DNA of 64,000 nucleotides from Nocardiopsis terrae (GCF_014651695.1 NZ_BMXJ01000003.1:709046-773045), one strand, 5' to 3'. Shown: positions 41,666 through 50,420, counted from the first letter of the stretch. Notes: generated by a model from the sequence alone, not told the origin. Translations and numbers: made by a program.

Positions 41666-41708
41666 TTTGCCTAAAGGTCTTAGGTAAATACAATAAGGCC
41701 TTAGGCAA
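41666..41708 (+). promoter_or_regulatory. promoter and TetR operator half-sites
   Basis: TTTGCCTAA (41666-41674) and TTAGGTAAA (41680-41688) form an inverted repeat with 8 of 9 pairs, and a third half-site TTAGGCAA lies at 41701-41708. TACAAT at 41689-41694 is a good -10, with TTGCCT at 41667-41672 as a weak -35. The operator spans the promoter, so the TetR protein behind it probably represses itself. Confidence 0.6.
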
Positions 41709-41721
41709 GTAGGGGGCATCC

Positions 41722-42291
41722 ATGACACGCGCAGGACTCACGGCGCAACGACTCACACAGGCGGGCGCCGAGCTCGCCGACGAGGTCGGCTTCGACCAGG
41801 TGACCGTCTCGGCCCTGGCCAGACGGTTCGACGTCAGGGTCGCGAGCCTGTACTCGCACGTACGCAACTCCCAGGACCTCAGGACCAGGATCGCCCTGCT
41901 CGCCCTGGAGGAACTCGCCGACCGGGCCGCCGAGGCCCTGGCCGGCCGCTCCGGCAAGGACGCCCTGACCGCCCTCGCCGACGTCTACCGCGACTACGCG
42001 CACGAGCACCCCGGCCGCTACGCCGCCGCCCAGCTCAGGCTCGACCCCCAGACGGCGGCGGCCAGCGCCGGGGTCCGGCACGCCCAGATGACCCGGGCGC
42101 TCCTGCGCGGCTACGACCTGCCCGAACCGGACCAGACCCACGCGGTCCGCCTGCTGGGCAGCGTCTTCCACGGCTACGTCTCGCTGGAGATGGGCGGCGG
42201 GTTCAGCCACAGCGCACCGGACACCCAGGAGACCTGGTCACGGACCCTGGACGCCCTCGACGCGCTGCTGAGGAACTGGCCTCCGCGCTGA
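41722..42291 (+). CDS. TetR-family regulator with WHG-type C-terminal domain
   Basis: A 189-residue regulator: HTH at residues about 8-50 (LTQAGAELADEVGFDQVTVSALARRFDVRVASLYSHV), then a C-terminal region ending MGGGFSHSAPDTQETW, typical of the TetR_C_33/WHG group. GTAGGGGG precedes ATG 41722. It is followed 88 bp later on the same strand by a GDSL hydrolase, a frequent partner of this TetR subgroup, which it probably represses together with itself. Confidence 0.85.
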   Translation: MTRAGLTAQRLTQAGAELADEVGFDQVTVSALARRFDVRVASLYSHVRNSQDLRTRIALLALEELADRAAEALAGRSGKDALTALADVYRDYAHEHPGRYAAAQLRLDPQTAAASAGVRHAQMTRALLRGYDLPEPDQTHAVRLLGSVFHGYVSLEMGGGFSHSAPDTQETWSRTLDALDALLRNWPPR

Positions 42292-42379
42292 CCACGGGCC
42301 CGCGTCCCGCAGCGGGCGCCCCCCGGTCCACACCCCGCGACCGGCACACCCGAACACCCCGAACAGCAAGGCCGACACC

Positions 42380-43561
42380 ATGCACGCCCCACACCTGACC
42401 ACGACACCCGTCACCGCGGAGCTCCTGCGCGGAGCCCTCGACCTGGAGGACACCGGGCGCGGCGTACTGCCGCACCGGCTGCCCGCCCGGGCCCGCGCCC
42501 AGAACACCGACCCGCAGCTGGCCATGGCCGAGGCCCAGCCCTCCGGCGTCCGGCTGTGCCTGCGCACCGGAGCCACCGTCATCGAACTCGACACGGTGCC
42601 CACCAAGAGGATCTACCCGGGCCTGCCGCCCCGCCCGGACGGCGTGTACGAGCTGCTCGTCGACGGCCGCCCCACCGCACGGGCCACCGTGGCCGGCGGG
42701 GACACCCTGACGATCGACGCGGCCACCGGAGGCTTCGAGCACCGGCCGGGCCCGGTCGGCACCGCCCGGTTCACCGGCCTGCCCGACCGGGTCAAGGACG
42801 TCGAGATCTGGCTCCCGCACGACGAGACCACCGAACTCGTCGCCCTACGCGCCGACGCCCCCGTGGAGCCGACGCCGGACCGGGGCTGCCGGGTATGGCT
42901 GCACCACGGGAGTTCGATCAGCCACGGCTCCGACACCGACGGTCCGACCGGGACCTGGCCCGCGGTCGCCGCCGCCCGCGCCTCCGCGGAGCTGGTCAAC
43001 CTCGGCCTGGGCGGCAGCGCCCTGCTGGACCCGTTCACCGCCCGCGCCATGCGGGACACCGAGGCCGACCTGATCAGCGTCAAGGTCGGCATCAACCTGG
43101 TCAACACCGACCTGATGCGAATGCGGGCCCTCACGCCCGCGGTGCACGGCTTCCTGGACACCCTCCGGGAGGGCCACCCCACCACGCCGCTCCTGGTGGT
43201 CTCGCCGATCCTGTGCCCCATCCACGAGGACACCCCGGGGCCGTGCGCCTTCGACACGGACGCCCTGCGCGCCGGGGAGAAGCGGTTCCGGGCCACCGGC
43301 GACCCGGAGGAGCGCTCCGCGGGGAAGCTGACGCTGACCGCCATCCGGGAGGAGCTCGCCCGCATCGTGCGCCAACGTTCGGCCGAGGACCCGAACCTGG
43401 GCTACCTGGATGGCCGCGAGCTCTACGGGGAAGCGGACTTCGCCGAGCTTCCACTGCCCGACGAACTGCACCCGGACACCGCCGCGCACCGCCGCATCGG
43501 CGAACGCTTCGCGGAGCTCGCCTTCGGCGGGCGGGGCCTGTTCTCCACCGGGTCCGCCTGA
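42380..43561 (+). CDS. SGNH/GDSL-family hydrolase
   Basis: A 393-residue esterase-like protein. Residues 1-170 are a beta-rich N-terminal domain. The SGNH part has HHGSSISHGSD (nucleophile Ser block I), NLGLGGSALLDP (block II, Gly), VKVGINLVNTD (block III, Asn) and DELHPDTAAHRRIGERF (block V, Asp-His). There is no signal peptide, so it acts in the cytoplasm. Substrate unknown. It is probably co-transcribed with the TetR gene. Confidence 0.85.
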   Translation: MHAPHLTTTPVTAELLRGALDLEDTGRGVLPHRLPARARAQNTDPQLAMAEAQPSGVRLCLRTGATVIELDTVPTKRIYPGLPPRPDGVYELLVDGRPTARATVAGGDTLTIDAATGGFEHRPGPVGTARFTGLPDRVKDVEIWLPHDETTELVALRADAPVEPTPDRGCRVWLHHGSSISHGSDTDGPTGTWPAVAAARASAELVNLGLGGSALLDPFTARAMRDTEADLISVKVGINLVNTDLMRMRALTPAVHGFLDTLREGHPTTPLLVVSPILCPIHEDTPGPCAFDTDALRAGEKRFRATGDPEERSAGKLTLTAIREELARIVRQRSAEDPNLGYLDGRELYGEADFAELPLPDELHPDTAAHRRIGERFAELAFGGRGLFSTGSA

Positions 43562-43778
43562 GGCAGGCAGCCGGCAGACCCGCACCTCACCAGCACGCAT
43601 CCGACCCACCGAGGCCCAGGCGCCCGCCGGTGGTCCGCGCCCCGGTTCCCCGAACCGGTCGGCGGCGGACCGCCGACGGGCGTTTCGGCGTTCCCGCCAC
43701 TCCCCTGCCCCGGCCGCGCCTCCTCCCCCTGTCCCTGTCTGCCGGTTGTGGACACAAGCGGTCGACTCTGAGCTTAGA

Positions 43779-43795
43779 ATGAAAACCGTTTTCAT
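43779..43795. promoter_or_regulatory. Zur box 1 (importer operon)
   Basis: ATGAAAACCGTTTTCAT is a perfect 17-bp palindrome containing TGAAAACCGTTTTCA, which fits the actinobacterial Zur consensus TGAAAA-N3-TTTTCA. A TAGAAT -10 overlaps its left edge (43775-43780), and the ATG of the FecCD permease follows 24 bases later. Zinc-bound Zur here would block transcription. Confidence 0.8.
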
Positions 43796-43818
43796 ATCCA
43801 GACAGGAAGGGAGGTCCG

Positions 43819-44979
43819 ATGCGGAAAACCCCCGTTCCCCCCGGCGAGGCCGCCGACACCCCGCCCGGCCCGGTGTCCGCCGACCAGAGCGACACCCTCG
43901 CCGCCGCGTCCCCCGCCCCCGCTCCGAAGCCCCGCTGGCTGACCACCCCCACCGGAACAGCCACCACAGTCGCGGCCCTCGTCCTCGCCCTGGCCGTGTC
44001 CGTGGTCCTGGCGGTCGGCCTGGGCTCGGCGGTCGTCCCCCCGCGTGAGACCCTCCGCTACCTGTGGGCCGCGCTGACCGGCGGCCTGATCCAGGCCGAC
44101 GAACTCATGCGCTACCAGGTCATCTGGCAGATCCGAACCCCCCGGGTGCTGCTCGCCGCGGTCGTCGGCGCCGGCCTGGGAGCGGTGGGTGTGGCCATCC
44201 AGGCGATGGTGCGCAACGCGCTCGCGGACCCCTACATCCTCGGCGTCTCCTCCGGGGCCTCCGTGGGCGCGGTCCTGGTCGGCGTCCTCGGGGCGTTCTC
44301 GGCCCTGGGCATCTACGCGGTCTCCGCCGGCGCCTTCGCCGGAGCCCTGGTCGCGACCCTGCTCGTCTACGCCGTCTCCCGCTCGCGGGCGGGCACCACT
44401 CCCCTGCGGCTGGTCCTGACCGGGGTGGCGCTGTCCTTCGGGTTCCAGGCGATCATGAGCGTGATCGTCTACCTGGCCCCCAGCAACGAGGCCACCAGCA
44501 CCGTCCTGTTCTGGACCATGGGCAGTTTCGGCGCCGCCGTCTGGGGCTCCCTTCCGGTGGTCGCGGCCGCCGTACTCCTCGGAGTCCTCCTGCTCCGGGC
44601 CCTGGCCCGTCCCCTGGACGTGCTGGCACTGGGCGACGAGACCGCCGCCAGCCTGGGCGTGAACGCCGACCGCCTGCGCCGTCGGATGTTCGTCCTCACC
44701 GCCGTGATGACCGGGGCGATGGTGGCGGTCAGCGGGGCGATCGGTTTCGTCGGCCTCGTCGTCCCGCACATCGTGCGCATCCTGGTGGGCGCGGACCACC
44801 GCAGGGTCCTCACCGTCGCACCACTGGCGGGAGCGGTGCTCATGGTCTGGGTCGACCTGGTCTCCCGGGTGGCCGTGGCCCCCCGCGAACTCCCCCTCGG
44901 CGTCATCACCGCGCTGGTCGGCGTACCGGTGTTCATCCTCCTGATGCGCCGCCGCGGCTACCTGTTCGGGGGCCGCTGA
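43819..44979 (+). CDS. FecCD-type metallophore ABC permease
   Basis: A 386-residue permease of the BtuC/FecCD family: a Pro-rich cytoplasmic start, then about ten helices with family motifs IRTPRVLLAAVVGAGLGAVG, ALADPYILGVSSGASVGA and GFVGLVVPHIVRILVGADHR. Such permeases work as homodimers and import metal-chelate complexes. GGAAGGGAGG precedes ATG 43819. It is first in a three-gene operon with overlapping stops and starts, directly behind Zur box 1. Confidence 0.9.
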   Translation: MRKTPVPPGEAADTPPGPVSADQSDTLAAASPAPAPKPRWLTTPTGTATTVAALVLALAVSVVLAVGLGSAVVPPRETLRYLWAALTGGLIQADELMRYQVIWQIRTPRVLLAAVVGAGLGAVGVAIQAMVRNALADPYILGVSSGASVGAVLVGVLGAFSALGIYAVSAGAFAGALVATLLVYAVSRSRAGTTPLRLVLTGVALSFGFQAIMSVIVYLAPSNEATSTVLFWTMGSFGAAVWGSLPVVAAAVLLGVLLLRALARPLDVLALGDETAASLGVNADRLRRRMFVLTAVMTGAMVAVSGAIGFVGLVVPHIVRILVGADHRRVLTVAPLAGAVLMVWVDLVSRVAVAPRELPLGVITALVGVPVFILLMRRRGYLFGGR

Positions 44980-45764
44980 TGGACCTGCGACTCGACGGGC
45001 TCTCCGTGGACCTGGGCGGCGCGCCGATCGTGCGGGAACTGACCCTGGACGTCCCCGACGGCCAGGTGGTCGGGCTGGTCGGCCCGAACGGCTCGGGAAA
45101 GTCCACCGCGCTGCGCTGCGTGTACCGGGCACTGGGCCCCAGCGCGGGCCGGGTGCTGCTCGGCGGGCAGGACCTGTCGGCGCTGGGGCTGCGGCACAGC
45201 GCCCAGCGGATCGCCGCGCTCACGCAGGAGGGCGGAAGCGACCTCGACTTCACGGTGGAGGAGCTGGTCGCGTTGGGACGCACACCCCACCTGCGCGGGA
45301 ACCAGCCGCTGAGCGCACGCGAACGCGACCTGTGCCGCCGTTCGATGGAGCTGCTGGACGTGGCCCACCTGGCCGGGCGCGGTGTGCTCGAACTGTCCGG
45401 CGGTGAACGCCAGCGGGTCCTGGTGGCCCGGGCCCTGACCCAGGAACCCGAGGTCCTGGTGCTGGACGAGCCGACCAACCACCTGGACGTGCGCCACCAG
45501 CTCGAACTGCTCTCCCTGCTGCGCGCCGCGGGCGTGACCGTGCTCGTGGTCCTGCACGACCTCAACCTGGCCGCCTCGGCCTGCGACCTGATCGGGGTGC
45601 TCTCCGAGGGCGCCCTGGCGACCGCCGGTACGCCGAAGGAGGTCCTCACCCCCGCCCTGCTGCGGGACGTCTTCGGGGTGGAGGCCTCCGTGGTGCCCCA
45701 CCCCCTCACCGGCGACCCCCAACTGCTGTACGAACTCCCACCCCCGAAGAAGGGCCTGCGATGA
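44979..45764 (+). CDS. FecE-type metallophore ABC ATPase
   Basis: A 261-residue ATPase with Walker A GPNGSGKST, Q-loop LTQEGG, signature ELSGGERQRV, Walker B VLVLDEPTNHLD and H-loop VLHDLN. All catalytic elements are intact. It powers the FecCD permease encoded just upstream; start and stop overlap (TGATG at 44977-44981), and it overlaps the binding-protein gene by ATGA. Confidence 0.9.
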   Translation: MDLRLDGLSVDLGGAPIVRELTLDVPDGQVVGLVGPNGSGKSTALRCVYRALGPSAGRVLLGGQDLSALGLRHSAQRIAALTQEGGSDLDFTVEELVALGRTPHLRGNQPLSARERDLCRRSMELLDVAHLAGRGVLELSGGERQRVLVARALTQEPEVLVLDEPTNHLDVRHQLELLSLLRAAGVTVLVVLHDLNLAASACDLIGVLSEGALATAGTPKEVLTPALLRDVFGVEASVVPHPLTGDPQLLYELPPPKKGLR

Positions 45765-46810
45765 CCACCCGAACACCGGCGACCCCCCTCCCGCCGAACC
45801 GTCCGCCGAACCGCTCCGTCCCCCTCGTGCACCCCCGGGCCCTGCTCCCCCTGGCCGCCGCCTCGGTCCTGCTCGCCGGGTGCGGCGCCGAGGTCGAGGA
45901 GGTCGCCGAGGCGGGCGCGGGCCCGGTCACCGTCCAGCGGTGCGGGGAGGAGGTCGAGTACACGACCCCCCGGCGGGTGGTCGCCTACGAGGGCGGCAGC
46001 GCCGACAAGCTGTTCTCCCTGGGGCTGGTCGACCACGTGCACGGCTACGTGATGCCCCCGGCCAACCCGCCGGTCTCGGAGTCGCCGTGGGCCCGGGACT
46101 ACGAGGCGGTGGAGTTCCTCAGCGACGACCTGCTCAACCGGGAGCTGGTGGTGGACGCCGAGGCCGACCTGGTCGTCGCGGGCTGGAACTCGGGGTTCAG
46201 CGACCAGCGGGGCATCACCCCGCAGATCCTGGACGGAATCGGCATCCAGAGCTTCATGCACACCGAGTCCTGCTACAACTACCCGGGCCACCCCGAGCGG
46301 GTGACACCGTTCGAGGGCCTGTACGCCGACCTGGACCGGCTCGGGCGGATCTTCGGTGTGCAGGAGCGCGCCGAGGAGCTGGTGTCCGGGTTCGAGGAGC
46401 GGGTGGCGGCGGTGGAGGAGCAGGCGCCCGAGGGCGACCCCGTCCCGGTCTTCCTGTACGACTCCGGCACCGACCAGCCCTTCACCGCGGGCAACCAGGT
46501 GCCGCCGAACGACATCATCAGGTACGCCGGGGGCGAGAACGTCTTCGGCGGGCTGGAGGAACGCTGGACCCAGGTGGGCTGGGAGCCCGTGGTCGAGGCC
46601 GAGCCCGAGGTCGTCATCATCCTGGACTACGGCGACCAGCCCGCACAGGAGAAGATCGACTTCCTCACCTCCTCCCCCGCCATGGCGGAGGTGCCCGCGG
46701 TGGTGGAGGAGAACTTCTTCGTCCTGGACTACAACGAGGGCATCTCCGGGCCGCGCAACATCGACGGCCTGGAGAAGTTCGCCGAGTACCTGCGGGAACT
46801 GGACCGCTAG
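45761..46810 (+). CDS. metallophore-binding lipoprotein
   Basis: A 349-residue substrate-binding protein with a lipoprotein signal (lipobox LAGC) and the BtuF/FepB lobes: PRRVVAYEGGSADKLFSLG, ELVVDAEADLVVAGWNSG, NDIIRYAGGENVFGG. It is co-transcribed with the permease and ATPase under Zur box 1, so the ligand is expected to be a zinc chelate rather than ferric siderophore. It converges on the SbnA-like gene 58 bp away. Confidence 0.9.
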   Translation: MTTRTPATPLPPNRPPNRSVPLVHPRALLPLAAASVLLAGCGAEVEEVAEAGAGPVTVQRCGEEVEYTTPRRVVAYEGGSADKLFSLGLVDHVHGYVMPPANPPVSESPWARDYEAVEFLSDDLLNRELVVDAEADLVVAGWNSGFSDQRGITPQILDGIGIQSFMHTESCYNYPGHPERVTPFEGLYADLDRLGRIFGVQERAEELVSGFEERVAAVEEQAPEGDPVPVFLYDSGTDQPFTAGNQVPPNDIIRYAGGENVFGGLEERWTQVGWEPVVEAEPEVVIILDYGDQPAQEKIDFLTSSPAMAEVPAVVEENFFVLDYNEGISGPRNIDGLEKFAEYLRELDR

Positions 46811-46868
46811 GGCCCGCGGGCCCGGCAGGGTCGGTGCGTCCCTCCCGGGCCCCGGGCGCGCGGGCGCC

Positions 46869-47888
46869 TCAGTCGGCCAGGTGGACCGCCTGGTCGGGGG
46901 CCGGCTGCCGGCCCCACTCCATCCGGCACCAGGGCGGGGCCAGCTCCTTGAGGTCGCCGACCTCCCGGGGGGAGAGGTCGGCGACCTCGGGGGCCTGCCC
47001 GTGGCGGGCGAAGACCGACTCGACGTAGCGGTGGCCGGTGTCGGCGGCCACGAACACCACCCGTCTGCCGGGGTCGGCCGACGCCTCCCAGCGCGCCACC
47101 AGGTAGGCGGCACCGGTGGAGAGCCCGGCGAAGACCGCGTGGCGGCGGAGCAGGTCCACGCTTCCGGCGAGGGCGGCGTCGAAGCCGGTCCAGTGGACGG
47201 TGTCGTAGAGGGTGTGCTCGACGTTGCCGAACGGGATGGAGCTGCCGATGCCCGCGATGAGGATCTGCGGGTCGGTGACGTGGTCGCTGCCGAAGGTGAC
47301 GCTGCCGAACGGTTGGACACCCACCAGCGGGGTGTCCGGGGCGCTCTGGCGCAGATAGCGGGCGAGCGCCCCGGTGGAGGCCCCCGAACCCACCCCGCCC
47401 ACCAGCGTCAGCGGCCCGGCGCCGGCCTCCTCGCGGATCCGGTCGGCCACGGCGCGGTAGCCGAGACCGTGCACGGTGTCGTGGTACTGGCGCATCCAGT
47501 GGTAGTCCGGGTGCTCCCGTAAGACCTGCTTGACCCGGCGGACCCTGCGGTTCTGGTCCAGCCCCAGGTCGTCCGAGGGCGGCATCTGCTCCAGGGTGGC
47601 GCCCAGGACCGCGAGCTGCAGGCGCAGGGTGTGGTCGATGGTCGTGGACCCGATGATGTGGCAGCGCAACCCGTACCGGTGGGCGGCCAGCGCCAGCCCG
47701 TAGGCGTAGATACCGCTGGAACTGTCCATCAGGGTGTCACCGGGGCGGACCGCCCCGGTGTCGAGCAGGTGCCGTACGGCCGCCAGGGCCGAGGCCACCT
47801 TCATGGACTCGAAGCGCAGGCACAGCAGGCCTGCGCCGAGGTCGATCAGATCAGGTCTGGCGATGGCTTCGGAGACGTGTTCGTCCAA
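46869..47888 (-). CDS. SbnA/cysteine-synthase-like PLP enzyme
   Basis: A 339-residue fold type II PLP enzyme. The Lys in FESMKVASALAAVRHL is at the Schiff-base position. SSSGIYAYGLALAA replaces the usual TSGNTG substrate loop, and VGGVGSGASTGALARYL is the phosphate-binding Gly loop. The SbnA group joins O-phosphoserine with an amine by beta-replacement to give diaminopropionate-type metallophore precursors. TTG 47888 (GGGGAG upstream) overlaps the kinase gene by 43 bases; it is the last gene of the zinc-controlled biosynthetic unit. Substrates are inferred from the adjacent kinase. Confidence 0.75.
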   Translation of the reverse strand: MDEHVSEAIARPDLIDLGAGLLCLRFESMKVASALAAVRHLLDTGAVRPGDTLMDSSSGIYAYGLALAAHRYGLRCHIIGSTTIDHTLRLQLAVLGATLEQMPPSDDLGLDQNRRVRRVKQVLREHPDYHWMRQYHDTVHGLGYRAVADRIREEAGAGPLTLVGGVGSGASTGALARYLRQSAPDTPLVGVQPFGSVTFGSDHVTDPQILIAGIGSSIPFGNVEHTLYDTVHWTGFDAALAGSVDLLRRHAVFAGLSTGAAYLVARWEASADPGRRVVFVAADTGHRYVESVFARHGQAPEVADLSPREVGDLKELAPPWCRMEWGRQPAPDQAVHLAD

Positions 47889-48913
47889 GATCGCTCCCCG
47901 GTGCTCTGGGTGGATGGGACCTGCGGGTGCCCGCCGCGGGCGGGGGTGTTGGGCGCGGCGGTGTTCGGCTTGGAGTTGCTCGGGTTCGGCGGCCCCGGGG
48001 CGACGGTGACCCGGGTGGAGGTGGAGAAGACGCGGTGCGGGGCGAGCCCCCGCCGGCCGAGCCGGTCGACCGCCGATTCGAGGCGGGCCCCGAGTTCGGG
48101 GTCGGCCGCGTCGAAGAGGACCCCGGCCACGTTGCCGCTGTGCGCCACCTGGATGCCCGCCGCCCCGCAGCCCCGGGCGACCTCCCGGAGCGCACCGAGT
48201 TCCTCCTTGGGCAGTACACGCTGGTTGAGGACGGCGCTCTCGGTACAGACGTGCCCGACCCCGGCCACGTCGCGGTCGGTGATCGCGGTGCGCAGCACGG
48301 CACGCAACCTCTCGTAGACGGCGATGTCCCCCCGCCGTGCGGTACCCGCCAGGGAGAGGGTGTCGACCGGTTGGCCACATCCGGTCAGGCAGCCCACGAC
48401 GGCCATCTCCGGCAGATCCGGCCCCAGCTCCTCCAGGACCCGGCCCTCGCGCTGGGCGAAGAGCAGCGGCCGGTCACCGAACATGACCGGATCACTGGCA
48501 CCCTCCGCGGCGACCGCCACCCGGGCGACGGCAGCGGGTGGAAGCTCCACCCCGAGCCCCGCCGAGACCGCTCGGACGGCCGCCGTGACGTCACTCGTGG
48601 AGGACCCCATGCCGAGCCCCGGCACGGCACCGCCGCGGACCCGGAGGTAGCCGCCGACCGGCCGCACCCCGCCCGTGCGCGCGCACTCGGCGACGGCGAG
48701 CTCGGCGGCGCGGGCCGCCTTGGCCCGGTCCGGCGGGTCGACGACGACGCGGCGGGGCGCCCGGGCCGGGAAGGGGGTGAACACCGCACGGGTGCGGGGG
48801 TCGGCCATCGGCAGGGTGACCAGGCCGCGGGTGGGGCGTCCCCGCCCGTCCAGGAACACGCCCTGGAGGATCTCGCCGTGGTGGCAGGTCGCCTGTCCAG
48901 TTCCAAGGGTCAC
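47846..48913 (-). CDS. GHMP-family kinase, L-threonine/serine kinase-like
   Basis: A 355-residue GHMP kinase. The start ATCHHGEILQGVF resembles the CGELIQG opening of PduX-type L-threonine kinases, and the ATP-binding loop is PGLGMGSSTSDVTAAV. The C-terminal Gly-rich GCGAAGIQVAHSGNVAG is the third motif. It would phosphorylate the side-chain hydroxyl of Ser or Thr. Next to an SbnA-like enzyme this suggests supply of O-phosphoserine, as SbnI does for SbnA. GTG 48913 has AAGGA eight bases upstream. No cobalamin genes are nearby. Confidence 0.75.
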   Translation of the reverse strand: MTLGTGQATCHHGEILQGVFLDGRGRPTRGLVTLPMADPRTRAVFTPFPARAPRRVVVDPPDRAKAARAAELAVAECARTGGVRPVGGYLRVRGGAVPGLGMGSSTSDVTAAVRAVSAGLGVELPPAAVARVAVAAEGASDPVMFGDRPLLFAQREGRVLEELGPDLPEMAVVGCLTGCGQPVDTLSLAGTARRGDIAVYERLRAVLRTAITDRDVAGVGHVCTESAVLNQRVLPKEELGALREVARGCGAAGIQVAHSGNVAGVLFDAADPELGARLESAVDRLGRRGLAPHRVFSTSTRVTVAPGPPNPSNSKPNTAAPNTPARGGHPQVPSTQSTGERSWTNTSPKPSPDLI

Positions 48914-48924
48914 TCGTGGGTTCC

Positions 48925-49701
48925 TTATCGGTAACGGTAGAGATGTGTCGGTTCCGCGCTGAACTGCGAGAACGGGAAGGGTTCGGCGGACAGGGCGGTG
49001 ACGCCGGAGCCCAGGAAGGCCCGGGCCACCGCGCTGCCGCTCTGGGCATAGACGACCAGCGGCACCGCGCGCTCCCGGCAGCGCTCCAGGATGCGGTCGA
49101 AGGTGCCGTTGCCCAGGGTCATTCCGGTGGCGACGACGGCGTCGGCCTCGGCCAGGACCTCGTCCGTGTCGGTGCTGACGGGGTCGCCCCACTGGGTGCG
49201 GCGCAGGTTCAGGTCACAGGGCAGGCATTCGCCGCCCCGTTCGCGGATGGCCGCGACGAGCGGGTTGACCACGCCGATCAGGGCGATTCGCCGGCCGTCG
49301 GGGTCGGGGAGGAGTCCGGCGATGGCCCGGTCGCGGGCGACGGCCCGTTCCTCGGGGGTGCCGTACGGGAGGGTGAGGCGTTCGGCGCGGGCGTCCTCGG
49401 AGTGCGGTTCGGCCTGGCCCAGGTAGGCGTCCAGTGCGGCCAGCCGGACCGGGGCGGGGCCCCGCAGGAGGTCGGCCAGGGGGCTGCCGGACAGTTCGGC
49501 GCACACGCCGGGGTCCACCTCGCCCGCCTCGAACGCGCACGCGCCGAAGGCCCGGCCGATCCGCACCAGGACGTACTGGTTGAGGTAGGTGACCTCGCCT
49601 CCGGCGAGACGGGTGCCGTGGTGGACCCAGAACACGCTGGTGGCGACGGGGAGGTCGGGGGTGGCGAGCACGGACCGGTGGAGCTCTTCGAGGTCTCTCA
49701 C
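48925..49701 (-). CDS. DUF4213/DUF364 protein (putative metal-chelate enzyme)
   Basis: A 258-residue protein. Residues 1-120 match the enolase-N-like DUF4213 type (VTYLNQYVLVRIGRAFGAC). Residues 135-258 match the Rossmann-like DUF364 type: IALIGVVNPLVAAIRE, AVVATGMTLGNGTFDRIL, LVVYAQSGSAVARAFLGSGV. Family members have been labelled putative heavy-metal chelation proteins, but no reaction is established that I know of. GTG 49701 overlaps the methyltransferase stop (GTGA). Its place in a Zur-controlled operon is the best functional clue. Confidence 0.7.
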   Translation of the reverse strand: MRDLEELHRSVLATPDLPVATSVFWVHHGTRLAGGEVTYLNQYVLVRIGRAFGACAFEAGEVDPGVCAELSGSPLADLLRGPAPVRLAALDAYLGQAEPHSEDARAERLTLPYGTPEERAVARDRAIAGLLPDPDGRRIALIGVVNPLVAAIRERGGECLPCDLNLRRTQWGDPVSTDTDEVLAEADAVVATGMTLGNGTFDRILERCRERAVPLVVYAQSGSAVARAFLGSGVTALSAEPFPFSQFSAEPTHLYRYR

Positions 49702-50420
49702 TGGCTGGTCTCCCTGGTGAGGCGGAACAGGTAGGTCAGGACGCCGTCGTCCCAGTCGTGCAGGTGGTGGACGTGCGCGGTGAAGCCGCAGTCGGCGGCG
49801 TGTCCGATGATCTGGCGCAGGTCGGCGGTGTTGGAGGCGATGAAGTAGACCTCTCCGCCGGGGGCCAGGAGGTCGCGCTCGGCGAGCTGGGTGAAGAAGG
49901 CGTCGGTGACGGGGCGGCCCGCGCAGACGTTGCGGACGATGTCGGGGTCGTCGCTGACGGGCTGGCTCACCGCCGGGGGGTTGAACGTGACGGTGTCGAG
50001 CCTCGTGCCCTCGGGCAGGCCCGCGAAGAGGTCGGATACCAGCGGGACGAACTCGCTTCCGCCCCCGGGCCCGACGAGCCGGTGGTAGTTGTGCTCGGCC
50101 GCCGCGACGCTGGCGGGATGGACGTCCACCGCGAGGACGCGTTCGGCTCCGCGCAGCCCGGCGACGACGGCCTCGACACCGAGCCCGGCCCCCATCGCGG
50201 CGTAGACGCGTTCGCGCACGTCGATGTCGTCGTCGAGGATGCGCTGGTGGATCATGCGGCTGGTCGCGCCGGGCAGGAAGACTCCGGGGGGAACCTCGAA
50301 CTCCCACCCGTTCCAGGTGTAGCCGCGGAGGGTGTGGAGGTCGGCCCCGGGCTGGTTGAGGCCGATGATCTGCTCGGGCGGCAGCGGAGGGGGCAGCTGG
50401 GCGATCTGCGAGGGGTCCAC
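49698..50420 (-). CDS. class I methyltransferase with NPP motif
   Basis: A 240-residue methyltransferase from GTG 50420 (GAAAGGA upstream). VYAAMGAGLGVEAVVAG is motif I, VLAVDVHPASVAAAEHN motif II, and TVTFNPPAVSQP carries the NPP motif common in N-methyltransferases of planar or amide nitrogens (HemK/PrmC-like). It could methylate a metallophore nitrogen. The frame stays open upstream to ATG 50624, which has GGAAGGG in front and fits the promoter at 50692-50720 better. The 68 extra residues contain His and a CPVC pair, so the true start is unsettled. It is first of four overlapping or closely spaced genes. Confidence 0.75.
   Translation of the reverse strand: MDPSQIAQLPPPLPPEQIIGLNQPGADLHTLRGYTWNGWEFEVPPGVFLPGATSRMIHQRILDDDIDVRERVYAAMGAGLGVEAVVAGLRGAERVLAVDVHPASVAAAEHNYHRLVGPGGGSEFVPLVSDLFAGLPEGTRLDTVTFNPPAVSQPVSDDPDIVRNVCAGRPVTDAFFTQLAERDLLAPGGEVYFIASNTADLRQIIGHAADCGFTAHVHHLHDWDDGVLTYLFRLTRETSQ

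Noticed and set aside
43562..43818. Short plus-strand frame starting at the ATG inside Zur box 1 (MKTVF).
   Set aside because: The ATG is part of the palindrome and has no ribosome-binding site; the permease start at 43819 is well supported.
46869..48380. Extended version of the SbnA-like protein (about 500 residues) reading into the kinase gene.
   Set aside because: The extra N-terminal part is Arg/Gly-rich translation of the kinase gene in another frame. TTG 47888 with GGGGAG fits family length.
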